Origin: JBHELT01 sp046262935
GTDB taxonomy: Bacteria > Actinomycetota > CADDZG01 > JAHWKV01
Reading direction: 5' to 3'
NCBI GenBank assembly: GCA_046262935.1
Contig: JBHELT010000067.1
Span: forward strand, 1 to 6,464
Length of the DNA stretch: 6,464 nucleotides
Positions 1 to 5,312 of this stretch are shown piece by piece. The first letter of the stretch is position 1. The number at the start of each line of letters is the position of its first letter. A program made the position numbers and the translations under genes. The notes beneath the pieces are model-generated. The model was not told where the DNA came from and did not search any database. It saw nothing but the letters and a program-made list of their open reading frames with translations.

Positions 1-2
1 CC

Positions 3-356
3 ATCTCACTGGATGATCTGATCGGCGGGGTAGAGCGCGGTATCTACATCGTCGGCAACAAGAGTTGGTCCATTGATCAACAGCGCTACAACTTCCAGTT
101 CACCGGTCAGCAGTTCTGGGAGATCAAAGGCGGCAAGCTCACCGGACAACTGAAGGACGTTGCGTATCAAGGCAACACCATCGATTTTTGGAACTCGATG
201 GAGGCGGTCGGCGGGCCGGAGACCTTCATCCTTTTCGGCACTTTCAACTGCGGTAAGGGACTGCCTGGTCAGGGTGCTCCGGCCGGCCACGGCTGTCCGG
301 CAGGTTTGTTCCGTGGGATCAAGATATTGAACACCGTAGCCGAGGGCGCGCGATGA
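3..356 (+). CDS. tldD: TldD metalloprotease, C-terminal fragment (5' end outside window)
   Basis: This is the last 117 residues of TldD, the catalytic subunit of the TldD/TldE cytosolic zinc protease, which trims unstructured peptides (microcin B17 maturation and CcdA turnover in E. coli). The frame is open from the window edge, so the gene is partial and its HExxxH zinc motif lies upstream. The family signature is clear: ERGIY near residue 11, SWSIDQQRYNFQF near 21-33, LKDVAYQ near 50, FWNSM near 62, and a glycine-rich tail ending in GHGCPAGLFRGIKILNT. In E. coli TldD a cysteine about 27 residues from the end is the third zinc ligand; the cysteine of GHGC (fragment residue 98) is the probable equivalent. 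The stop codon overlaps the start of the next gene as ATGA, so TldD and TldE are translationally coupled. Family assignment is firm; the physiological substrate is unknown. Confidence 0.93.
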   Translation: MSLDDLIGGVERGIYIVGNKSWSIDQQRYNFQFTGQQFWEIKGGKLTGQLKDVAYQGNTIDFWNSMEAVGGPETFILFGTFNCGKGLPGQGAPAGHGCPAGLFRGIKILNTVAEGAR

Positions 357-1708
357 CCTCAATACCAGAGCGCATCGAGAAGGTCCTATCCCTTTCGAAA
401 GCGGACGACTGCATCGTCATGGCCACGCGGACCTCAACATCGAATGTTCGATGGGCGAACAACACAGCGACCACCAATGGGGATGCCCGATCAGAAGCGA
501 TCTCGATCATCTCGATCAAAGGCAAGAAGGTCGGTAGAGTTTCTTCGAACTACTTCCCCGATGACGCTCTCGAAGATCTGGTTCGACAATCCGAGCGGTC
601 ATGCGATGGCAAACCCGACGCTCCCGACTTCATGCCGCTCATCGCAGGTGACGGATCCGTGCCTACGGGTTGGGCGGACGGCCGGGAAGACTTGAACGGC
701 GAGTCTGTCGACTTCTCGCGTCCTGTCGCCGACCTCGTCAAGGCTTTCTCGAAGGCGGGTTCCCTTGACGTTTTGCTGTTCGGATACGCGTCGCAAACCG
801 CCTACGATCTTCACCTAGGCACGTCATCGGGAGTAAGGCGGAGTCACTCCTACGGGGAGGCGGGGCTCACCATCGTCTCCAAGACTCCCGACTTCACCGT
901 ATCGGCTTCGCACTCAACCGACCACTCCCAGATCGCCGAAGCTGATGTCGACGCGGTGTATCAGCGCCTCATGCAACGAATGGAGTGGTCGAAGAAACCG
1001 ATCTCGCTGCCGGCAGGACGGTACTCCGTGATCCTGGAACCCGCCGCTGTGGGTGAACTGATGTACTACGCGCTTATCCAGATGGCCGCGCGCGATGCGG
1101 ATGAGGGCAGAACCGCATTCAGCAGGCCTGGCGGGGGAAGCCTCGTTGGAGACAAGCTGTTTCCTGACTTCATCAACATGTATTCCGATCCGGCCGAACC
1201 CGGCCTAGAACGGCCCGACTTCGTAGCAACCCCCGCATCGGGATCATTCCAATCGTTATTCGATTCGGGGCTCGACTGCAGCAGGACGGATTGGATCAAA
1301 GATGGTGTGCTGAACAGTCTCATCACGCCGAGATTCTGGGCGGCTAAGAAGTCGACCGACCCGGTTCCGTTCGTAGGCAATCTGATCGTTGAAGGCGATG
1401 AGTCCAAACCACTACCGGGCCTGATGGCGAACACCGAGCGCGCACTACTGGTGACGAGGTTCTGGTACACCAGGATGCTCGATCCGCAAACCCTTCTTCT
1501 AACGGGTCTCACACGCGACGGCGTTTATCTCCTCGAAGGGGGCGAGGTCATGGGGGCCGTGAACAACTTCCGCTACAACATGAGCCCGGTTGCCGCACTG
1601 CGCCAAACCACAGAACTCGGCGCGTCGACAACAGCTTTCACCATCACCAAGGTGCCGCACCTTAGAGTCGAAGACTTCAATATGAGTTCGGTTAGTCAAG
1701 CTTCTTAA
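353..1708 (+). CDS. pmbA: TldE/PmbA-family subunit of the TldD/E protease
   Basis: A 451-residue homologue of TldE (PmbA), the non-catalytic partner that forms the heterodimeric TldD/E protease shell. The ATG sits inside the tldD stop (ATGA), with GAGGG six bases upstream, so the start is well supported. Family features include the N-terminal alpha/beta domain with an LYGYAS-like segment (here LLFGYASQT, about 141-149), LPAGRYSVILEPAAVGEL (about 219-236), the SLVGDKLF turn (263-270), TPASGSF (293-299), and a C-terminal NNFRYNMSPVAAL (404-416). Where TldD carries HExxxH, this protein reads AAVGELMYYALIQMAARDADEG and has no histidine, as expected for the inactive subunit. Length is normal for the family. 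No candidate peptide substrate or RiPP precursor is visible nearby. It appears to be the last gene of its operon, since a separate promoter follows. Confidence 0.92.
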   Translation: MTSIPERIEKVLSLSKADDCIVMATRTSTSNVRWANNTATTNGDARSEAISIISIKGKKVGRVSSNYFPDDALEDLVRQSERSCDGKPDAPDFMPLIAGDGSVPTGWADGREDLNGESVDFSRPVADLVKAFSKAGSLDVLLFGYASQTAYDLHLGTSSGVRRSHSYGEAGLTIVSKTPDFTVSASHSTDHSQIAEADVDAVYQRLMQRMEWSKKPISLPAGRYSVILEPAAVGELMYYALIQMAARDADEGRTAFSRPGGGSLVGDKLFPDFINMYSDPAEPGLERPDFVATPASGSFQSLFDSGLDCSRTDWIKDGVLNSLITPRFWAAKKSTDPVPFVGNLIVEGDESKPLPGLMANTERALLVTRFWYTRMLDPQTLLLTGLTRDGVYLLEGGEVMGAVNNFRYNMSPVAALRQTTELGASTTAFTITKVPHLRVEDFNMSSVSQAS

Positions 1709-1751
1709 TAGGCCAACATCCAGGCAAGCAAAACTGAGTTTCCAGATCTTG

Positions 1752-1770
1752 CGTCAATGTCCGGTTGACG
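1752..1770 (+). promoter_or_regulatory. Upstream operator-like palindrome (GTCAA-N7-TTGAC), covers -35
   Basis: A perfect inverted repeat: CGTCAA (1752-1757), seven bases, TTGACG (1765-1770). Its right arm is also the best -35 hexamer of the promoter driving the Clp_N/HTH gene. The same architecture recurs 29 bp downstream. That the repeat exists is seen directly; that it is a repressor or activator site is inference. Confidence 0.6.
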
Positions 1771-1792
1771 TTCGGGTCTTCGTCAAGATAGT
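1765..1792 (+). promoter_or_regulatory. Probable leaderless promoter of the Clp_N/HTH gene
   Basis: TTGACG (1765-1770, 5 of 6 to the -35 consensus) is followed after 16 bp by GATAGT (1787-1792, 4 of 6 to the -10 consensus). The predicted start point, about seven to nine bases after the -10, falls at 1799-1801, on or beside the ATG at 1801. No Shine-Dalgarno precedes that ATG. Together these point to a leaderless mRNA, a common form in actinobacteria. Confidence 0.55.
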
Positions 1793-1798
1793 CTTGAC
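1782..1798 (+). promoter_or_regulatory. Downstream operator-like palindrome (GTCAAGA-N3-TCTTGAC), covers -10 and start site
   Basis: A perfect 17-bp inverted repeat: GTCAAGA (1782-1788), TAG, TCTTGAC (1792-1798). It contains GTCAA-N7-TTGAC just like the upstream copy, with both arms exactly 29 bp from their counterparts. It ends two bases before the ATG and overlaps the probable -10 element, a position suited to blocking RNA polymerase. The HTH protein encoded immediately downstream is the obvious candidate ligand (autoregulation), which is inference. Confidence 0.65.
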
Positions 1799-1800
1799 CT

Positions 1801-2847
1801 ATGTCTGGATCCAACCTCGTTCCAACTCTTGAGCAGTTGGCTCAGTTTGTCCGCGAGGCTGCCAGGGACGAGCCGCTGGATCAGGTGGCAAGAGCCGCCG
1901 AACTCCAGGTACATCTTGCCGATCTGAGCGACCAGCTCGTCGGCCATTTCATCAACGAGGCTCGGCGCGCGGCCCATTCGTGGACTGCGATTGGAGATGT
2001 CCTCGGAGTTTCGAAGCAGGCAGCGTATCAGCGTCACCAGACGAGGTCAGCTTACTATCGCTTCAGCGAAGAGGCTCAGCTAGGCTTCGAGGCTGCACAG
2101 CATCAGGCAAAGCAGCTGCGCCACAACTATGTGGGTACCGAACACCTACTTCTGGGGATGCTGGCTGAGCCAAGAACCATTGCTGGCCGGACTCTCCCTC
2201 AGCTTGGAGTTTCACTTGAGGCGCTGCGCAGCCGGGTGATCGAACTAGAAGGTGAAGGAAATAGAGATCTCTTCCTTGCTCCCACAACACTTACCCCTAG
2301 GGCCAAAAAAATATTGGATCTGGCATTGCGAACATCTTTCGCTTCCGGTTACAAGAACGTTTACTCACCTCACATCGTGCTTGCGTTCTTGGACGCCAAA
2401 GAAGGGATCGCCGGAGAGCTCTTAAAGGAAGCACACATCGCGATCGAAGCACTCGAGTCCTCGCTCTTGCCTCTCATGCCTGACCCTCGCGAGGAGGAGC
2501 AAGACGAAAAGGAGCGGACGATGGCTCTTACGGAAGACCAACTTCAACAGCACCTGGCCGACGCTCGTCAACAGCCGAAGATCGCGGCCAGCGAAATGCT
2601 AGAGACGATCGTCAAGGCAAGACAGGGCGACAAGGGGGCGAGACAGGCCTTGGTTAAACACTATTTAGCGAAGGCTGCAGCCTTAGCTCTCGACCACAGA
2701 CCAAGCCACCTGGCCCAAATTGACGCTGTCGCCGAAGCGAACGGCATCTTGTTGCAGATGGCCGCGGACCCCCCGACGGAAGACTTCGAGATTTCTCTGG
2801 AGAGAAAAGTTCGCGTGCGTATGGAAGAACGACGAACTCAGAGATAA
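1801..2847 (+). CDS. HTH + double Clp N-terminal domain protein with sigma-70-like C-terminal segment
   Basis: A 348-residue cytoplasmic protein with three parts. Residues 1-85 form a helical region with a recognisable helix-turn-helix, WTAIGDVLGVSKQAAYQRH (61-79), so it probably binds DNA. Residues about 88-150 and 165-226 are two Clp_N repeats as in the ClpC N-domain: the first has HNYVGTEHLLLGML (108-121), the second LTPRAKKILDLAL (164-176) and YSPHIVLAFL (188-197). There is no Walker A or B motif, so it is not an AAA+ unfoldase. An acidic linker (EEEQDEKER, 231-239) leads to residues 241-348. There, ARQGDKGARQALVKHYL (273-289) and IDAVAEANGILLQ (307-319) resemble the start of sigma-70 region 2. 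It may be a stress regulator in which the Clp_N part senses or tethers proteins, but that is inference. The start is set by the leaderless promoter; no ribosome binding site precedes the ATG. HTH and Clp_N assignments are solid; the overall function is unknown. Confidence 0.85.
   Translation: MSGSNLVPTLEQLAQFVREAARDEPLDQVARAAELQVHLADLSDQLVGHFINEARRAAHSWTAIGDVLGVSKQAAYQRHQTRSAYYRFSEEAQLGFEAAQHQAKQLRHNYVGTEHLLLGMLAEPRTIAGRTLPQLGVSLEALRSRVIELEGEGNRDLFLAPTTLTPRAKKILDLALRTSFASGYKNVYSPHIVLAFLDAKEGIAGELLKEAHIAIEALESSLLPLMPDPREEEQDEKERTMALTEDQLQQHLADARQQPKIAASEMLETIVKARQGDKGARQALVKHYLAKAAALALDHRPSHLAQIDAVAEANGILLQMAADPPTEDFEISLERKVRVRMEERRTQR
2507..2514 (+). promoter_or_regulatory. Internal Shine-Dalgarno in front of an in-frame ATG (2521)
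   Basis: AAAAGGAG ends six bases before an in-frame ATG at 2521, which is codon 241 of the Clp_N/HTH gene. Initiation here would give a 108-residue product containing only the sigma-like C-terminal segment. The same bases encode part of the Glu/Lys-rich linker, so the purine run could be a coding by-product. This is a possible second start, not a demonstrated one. Confidence 0.4.
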
Positions 2848-2947
2848 ACCATTCTAGCGGGGGGTAGATTCAGTTTCCAAAGGGGAAAGGGGCCGGGCGG
2901 CCAGTGGCTCGTTGACAGATCGAGGAAAGGGCCGTGAGGAAGTCCTC

Positions 2948-3931
2948 GTGATCGATGATCGCGAGGTCTCGGTCAGCAATCCCGAGAAGGTTTTCTTCCC
3001 CGAGCGCGGTGAGACCAAGCTCGATCTGATCAACCACTACCAGCGATTCGCTGAGCCACTCATGCGAACCATGGGTGGGCGACCCCTTCTATTGCAGCGG
3101 TTCCCCGATGGCGCGACTGGGTCATCTTTTTTTCAGAAGCGCATCCCGAGCACTGCACCGCCGTGGCTTCAGACAACCATCGTGACGACGCCGAACGGGA
3201 CCGAATCCCGGGCTCTAGTCGCCGCCGATCTGGCGCATATCGCTTGGGCCGTCAATATCGGTTGCCTCGGCTTTCATGTCTGGCCGTATCTTGCGGCCGA
3301 TCCCGCGTCCACCGACGAACTCAGGATTGATCTGGATCCGCAGCCCGGCACGGACTTCGTCGCCGTGCGCGAGGCGGCACGCGAGTTGCGAACACTTCTC
3401 GATGAGTTAGACGTCATCGGTTATCCAAAAACGACGGGCAACAGGGGGTTGCATGTTTATGTGCGGCTCGAATCTCGTTGGGACTCATACGAGGTGCGCT
3501 CCGCAGCAGTAGCAGTCGCTCGAGAGCTGGAGCGTCGTCGGCCCGACGTCATCACAGCCCAGTGGTGGAAGGAAGACCGCGGAAAGCGCGTCTTCGTCGA
3601 CTTCAATCAAAACGCTCCCCACAAGACAGTGTTTGGGGCATGGTGCGTACGGGCTCGGCCGGGAGCTCAGGTATCGACACCCGTCGCATGGGAAGACATA
3701 GACACGATCCACCCCGATGGATTGACGATCTCTTCACTTCCGCAACGGATCGAAGACCAGGGCGATCCATGGTTGGAGATGAATGCCAACCCACAATCGT
3801 TAGAACCGTTTCTCGCAATGCATGAACGTGACCGCTCGAATGGACTTCAAGACGCGCCCTGGCCTCCGGTTTATCCCAAGCAACCGGGCGAACCGCCGCG
3901 CGTCTCGCGAAGCCGGGCGAAAAAGTCGTGA
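2948..3931 (+). CDS. PolD/LigD polymerase-domain-like primase-polymerase (AEP superfamily)
   Basis: A stand-alone archaeo-eukaryotic-primase-type polymerase of the LigD POL / mycobacterial PolD family. Members add ribo- or deoxynucleotides to fill gaps and ends in repair, including non-homologous end joining. Using the GTG at 2948 (327 residues), visible motifs are VSNPEKVFFPERGETKLD (9-26), FFQKR (61-65), the metal-binding RIDLDPQPGT (126-135; Asp128 and Asp130), YPKTTGNRGLHVYVR (159-173, including the conserved His169), and FVDFNQN (216-222) with the third acidic residue Asp218. The tail has the family's APWPPVYPKQPGEPPRV and is basic. The GTG has GAGGAAG at 2936-2942, a suitable distance away. 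The frame stays open upstream to a TTG at 2912, which would add 12 residues but lacks a properly spaced ribosome binding site. It has no ligase or phosphoesterase domain of its own; a LigD-like protein lies about 2 kb away on the other strand. It follows the Clp_N/HTH gene with no visible terminator between them. Confidence 0.88.
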   Translation: MIDDREVSVSNPEKVFFPERGETKLDLINHYQRFAEPLMRTMGGRPLLLQRFPDGATGSSFFQKRIPSTAPPWLQTTIVTTPNGTESRALVAADLAHIAWAVNIGCLGFHVWPYLAADPASTDELRIDLDPQPGTDFVAVREAARELRTLLDELDVIGYPKTTGNRGLHVYVRLESRWDSYEVRSAAVAVARELERRRPDVITAQWWKEDRGKRVFVDFNQNAPHKTVFGAWCVRARPGAQVSTPVAWEDIDTIHPDGLTISSLPQRIEDQGDPWLEMNANPQSLEPFLAMHERDRSNGLQDAPWPPVYPKQPGEPPRVSRSRAKKS

Positions 3932-3956
3932 TGCAACGTTCGATGTGTGATGAACT

Positions 3957-4388
3957 TCAGCTCACGGACTTCTTCACCATCGCAGCGATCTTCTTCTGCT
4001 CATCGGCCGTTAGTTCCTTCAGCGCGAAAGAAGTGGGCCACATGTCGCCCTTGTCGAGCTTCGCCTCGTCGGTGAAACCGATGGTCGCATACCGGGATTT
4101 GAATTTGGCGGCGCTTTGGAAAAAGCAGACGACCTTTCCGTCTTTGGCGTACGCGGGCATGCCGTAATAGGTCTTGGCCATGAGAGATGGCGCATTGGCT
4201 TTAACGATCTCATGCAGCTTCGTGGCCATAGCGTGGTCCGATCCCTTCATCTCACGGATCTTCGCCAAGAGTGCCGCTTCGCCGTCTGCCGCGAGAGCTT
4301 CAGCCTTCAGTTCTGCGGCGCGCTCCTTCATCGCGGCTCGTTCCACAGCGCTGAATCCGCTGGACTTCTTCGCCTTGCTTGGACTCAT
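3957..4388 (-). CDS. DUF1801 (YdhG-like) domain protein
   Basis: A 143-residue small soluble protein of the DUF1801 family. The family core is intact: MAKTYYGMPAYAKDGKVVCFFQ (about 70-91), then FKSRYATIGF (95-104), DMWPTSFALKEL (115-126), and a C-terminal helix rich in lysine (131-142). The first 45 residues are Ala/Lys/Glu-rich and probably helical (MSPSKAKK start, ERAAMKERAAELKAEA). Some relatives are annotated as iron chaperones by similarity to Bacillus YdhG/Fra, but nothing here shows that role, so I leave the function unassigned. The ATG is supported by a strong Shine-Dalgarno, AAGGAGGT, five nucleotides before it. The gene is convergent with the PolD-like polymerase (25 bp apart) and divergent from the fluoride operon, so it is a one-gene unit here. 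Possible promoter: TAGCAT on the minus strand at 4413-4418, weak. Confidence 0.85.
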   Translation of the reverse strand: MSPSKAKKSSGFSAVERAAMKERAAELKAEALAADGEAALLAKIREMKGSDHAMATKLHEIVKANAPSLMAKTYYGMPAYAKDGKVVCFFQSAAKFKSRYATIGFTDEAKLDKGDMWPTSFALKELTADEQKKIAAMVKKSVS

Positions 4389-4392
4389 TCAA

Positions 4393-4400
4393 ACCTCCTT
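4393..4400 (-). promoter_or_regulatory. Strong Shine-Dalgarno for the DUF1801 gene
   Basis: The minus strand reads AAGGAGGT here, ending four bases before the ATG triplet at 4388. It is a near-perfect match to the anti-Shine-Dalgarno and fixes the start of the DUF1801 gene. Confidence 0.75.
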
Positions 4401-4464
4401 GAATAGATGCAAATGCTAAACGTCCCGCGGCACACAGGAACGAATGCTCCGACCATCCGGAGAC

Positions 4465-4470
4465 TAGACT
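4465..4470 (+). promoter_or_regulatory. Possible -10 element for the fluoride operon
   Basis: TAGACT matches TATAAT at four of six positions and would place the transcription start around 4476-4479, just before the riboswitch P1 stem. No convincing -35 hexamer is visible at the right distance, so confidence is low. Confidence 0.3.
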
Positions 4471-4481
4471 CTGGGAGCACC

Positions 4482-4530
4482 GGCGATGGGGCTCGCCAAA
4501 AACCGCCTGATAAAGGCTGATAGCTCCTAC
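4482..4530 (+). promoter_or_regulatory. Fluoride riboswitch (crcB motif) aptamer
   Basis: The sequence fits the fluoride aptamer throughout. P1 is GGCG (4482-4485) with CGCC (4494-4497), enclosing the conserved GATGG loop. A-rich joining bases follow, then P2 GCC (4505-4507) with GGC (4515-4517), then the conserved CTGATAGCTCCTAC 3' strand. The loop bases GGGGCT (4488-4493) can pair with AGCTCC (4522-4527), with one G-U wobble, to form the pseudoknot that closes the fluoride site. It lies directly upstream of a fluoride exporter gene, its usual partner. A bound aptamer normally turns the gene on. No U-tract terminator follows, so control is more likely at translation: CTCCT (4524-4528) is also complementary to the AGGAG of the downstream Shine-Dalgarno. 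Confidence 0.92.
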
Positions 4531-4544
4531 CTCGGAGTTGGTTG

Positions 4545-4554
4545 AAAGGAGGAG
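4545..4554 (+). promoter_or_regulatory. Ribosome binding site of fluC, regulated by the riboswitch
   Basis: AAAGGAGGAG contains two overlapping AGGAG cores, 9 to 12 bases before the GTG at 4564. Either core can pair with CTCCT at 4524-4528 inside the fluoride aptamer's pseudoknot strand, or GAGG with CCTC at 4530-4533. Fluoride binding would therefore be expected to expose it. The pairing is read from sequence; the mechanism is inference. Confidence 0.6.
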
Positions 4555-4563
4555 ACTGCGCGC

Positions 4564-4935
4564 GTGCGATTCATCTGGATGTCCGCTTTCGGAGCCCTTG
4601 GTGCGAATGCTCGGTATTGGCTCGAAGGAGCTATCAGCAGAAGATTCCCTGGCGCTTTCCCGCTTGGGACGTTCATCGTAAATGTCACGGGCTCATTCCT
4701 TCTGGGTTTTGCGTTCGTTCTTTTGACTGATCGGTTCCCGGTCTCCCCTGCTATCAGATCGGGAATCATGATCGGCTTCATCGGCGCATACACAACGTTT
4801 TCCACTCTGACATTCGAAACGTTGCGCTTATTTCAGGATGGTGCCGTGTTGACGGGGGTCGCGAACGCCGCGGGCTCTCTGCTTATTGGACTCGTGGCGG
4901 TTTACTTCGGAACCGTCGCAGGGAGGGCATTATGA
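4564..4935 (+). CDS. crcB: Fluoride ion channel/exporter FluC (CrcB)
   Basis: A 123-residue, four-helix inner-membrane protein of the FluC/CrcB family. These proteins dimerise in antiparallel (dual-topology) fashion and let fluoride leak out, protecting enolase and pyrophosphatase. Diagnostic motifs are GALGANARY (10-18), GTFIVNVTGSFLLG (35-48) with the conserved pore Asn40, and GFIGAYTTFSTLTFET (71-86) with the first Phe-box residue at Phe79. The second Phe-box position (TTFSTF in well-studied members) is Leu82 here. Helices run roughly 2-22, 33-55, 63-88 and 96-119. The GTG start is supported by the strong Shine-Dalgarno at 4545-4554 and by alignment with the usual N-terminus. Its length is normal. 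It is the only fluC in the window, so it should form a homodimer unless a second copy exists elsewhere. Its stop overlaps the next start as ATGA. Confidence 0.95.
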   Translation: MRFIWMSAFGALGANARYWLEGAISRRFPGAFPLGTFIVNVTGSFLLGFAFVLLTDRFPVSPAIRSGIMIGFIGAYTTFSTLTFETLRLFQDGAVLTGVANAAGSLLIGLVAVYFGTVAGRAL

Positions 4936-5285
4936 GACTCGAAGGGGAAGGTCAGCTGGTCCGGGTATTCGTTGGTGAATCCGATAGCTGGCATGGAAAG
5001 CCCTTGTATCAAGCGATCGTCGAGAGGGTTCGCCGCGAGGGGATCGCCGGTGCCACGGTCATCAGAGGGATCGAAGGTTTTGGTGCTGACAGCCGGATAC
5101 ACACGGCCAGGATCCTGCGCCTGTCGGAGGACCTGCCTGTCGTCATCGAGATCGTCGACAGCAAAGACAAGATCGAAGCCATCCTGCCGATGCTGGATGA
5201 TATGGTCACCGAGGGGCTTGTGACCCTTGAAAGAGTCCAAATAATCGCTTACCGATCCAACTCCAAAGGCGACACGTCGCAGTAG
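4932..5285 (+). CDS. DUF190 (PII-like) protein of the fluoride operon
   Basis: A 117-residue soluble protein of the DUF190 family, which adopts a PII-like ferredoxin fold and is often found next to, or fused with, CrcB/FluC. Visible family motifs are VRVFVGESDSWHGKPLYQAIV (10-30), REGIAGATVIRGIEGFG (35-51), SRIH (54-57), and VVIEIVDSKDKIEAILP (70-86), followed by LVTLERVQIIAY (96-107). PII-like proteins usually trimerise and bind small ligands at subunit clefts; what this family senses is not established. It could modulate the fluoride channel, but that is inference from gene pairing. Its ATG overlaps the fluC stop (ATGA), and GGGAGG lies five bases upstream, inside the end of fluC, so the two genes should be translationally coupled and produced in fixed proportion. 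The gene falls under the riboswitch through this coupling. Confidence 0.9.
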   Translation: MRLEGEGQLVRVFVGESDSWHGKPLYQAIVERVRREGIAGATVIRGIEGFGADSRIHTARILRLSEDLPVVIEIVDSKDKIEAILPMLDDMVTEGLVTLERVQIIAYRSNSKGDTSQ

Positions 5286-5301
5286 GTCGACTGAAACAGA
5301 T

Positions 5302-5307
5302 AGGAGG
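5302..5307 (+). promoter_or_regulatory. Shine-Dalgarno that sets the GTG start of the DUF2269-like gene
   Basis: AGGAGG lies five bases before GTG at 5313, supporting that non-ATG start. No hairpin or T-run is visible in the 27-nt gap after DUF190, so transcription should continue into this gene. Confidence 0.65.
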
Positions 5308-5312
5308 CAGCG

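Noticed and set aside
1066..1512. 148-residue open frame on the minus strand inside tldE
   Set aside because: It is fully antisense to a well-supported family member, has no recognisable domain or ribosome binding site, and follows from the codon use of tldE.
1752..1798. HspR HAIR or ClgR box upstream of the Clp_N gene
   Set aside because: HAIR is CTTGAGT-N7-ACTCAAG, with the arms in the opposite order, and the ClgR core is not present; the repeat is a different motif.
2912..2947. TTG at 2912 as the start of the PolD-like polymerase
   Set aside because: It has no Shine-Dalgarno at a usable distance, while GTG 2948 is preceded by GAGGAAG and begins right at the family core. The upstream start is not excluded.
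4116..4419. Two plus-strand open frames antisense to the DUF1801 gene
   Set aside because: The minus-strand DUF1801 frame has a clear family core and a strong Shine-Dalgarno; these frames show no protein-like composition and are shadows.
4446..4462. Rho-independent terminator before the fluoride riboswitch
   Set aside because: The CTCCG/CGGAG hairpin is short and is not followed by a T-run, so it does not qualify.
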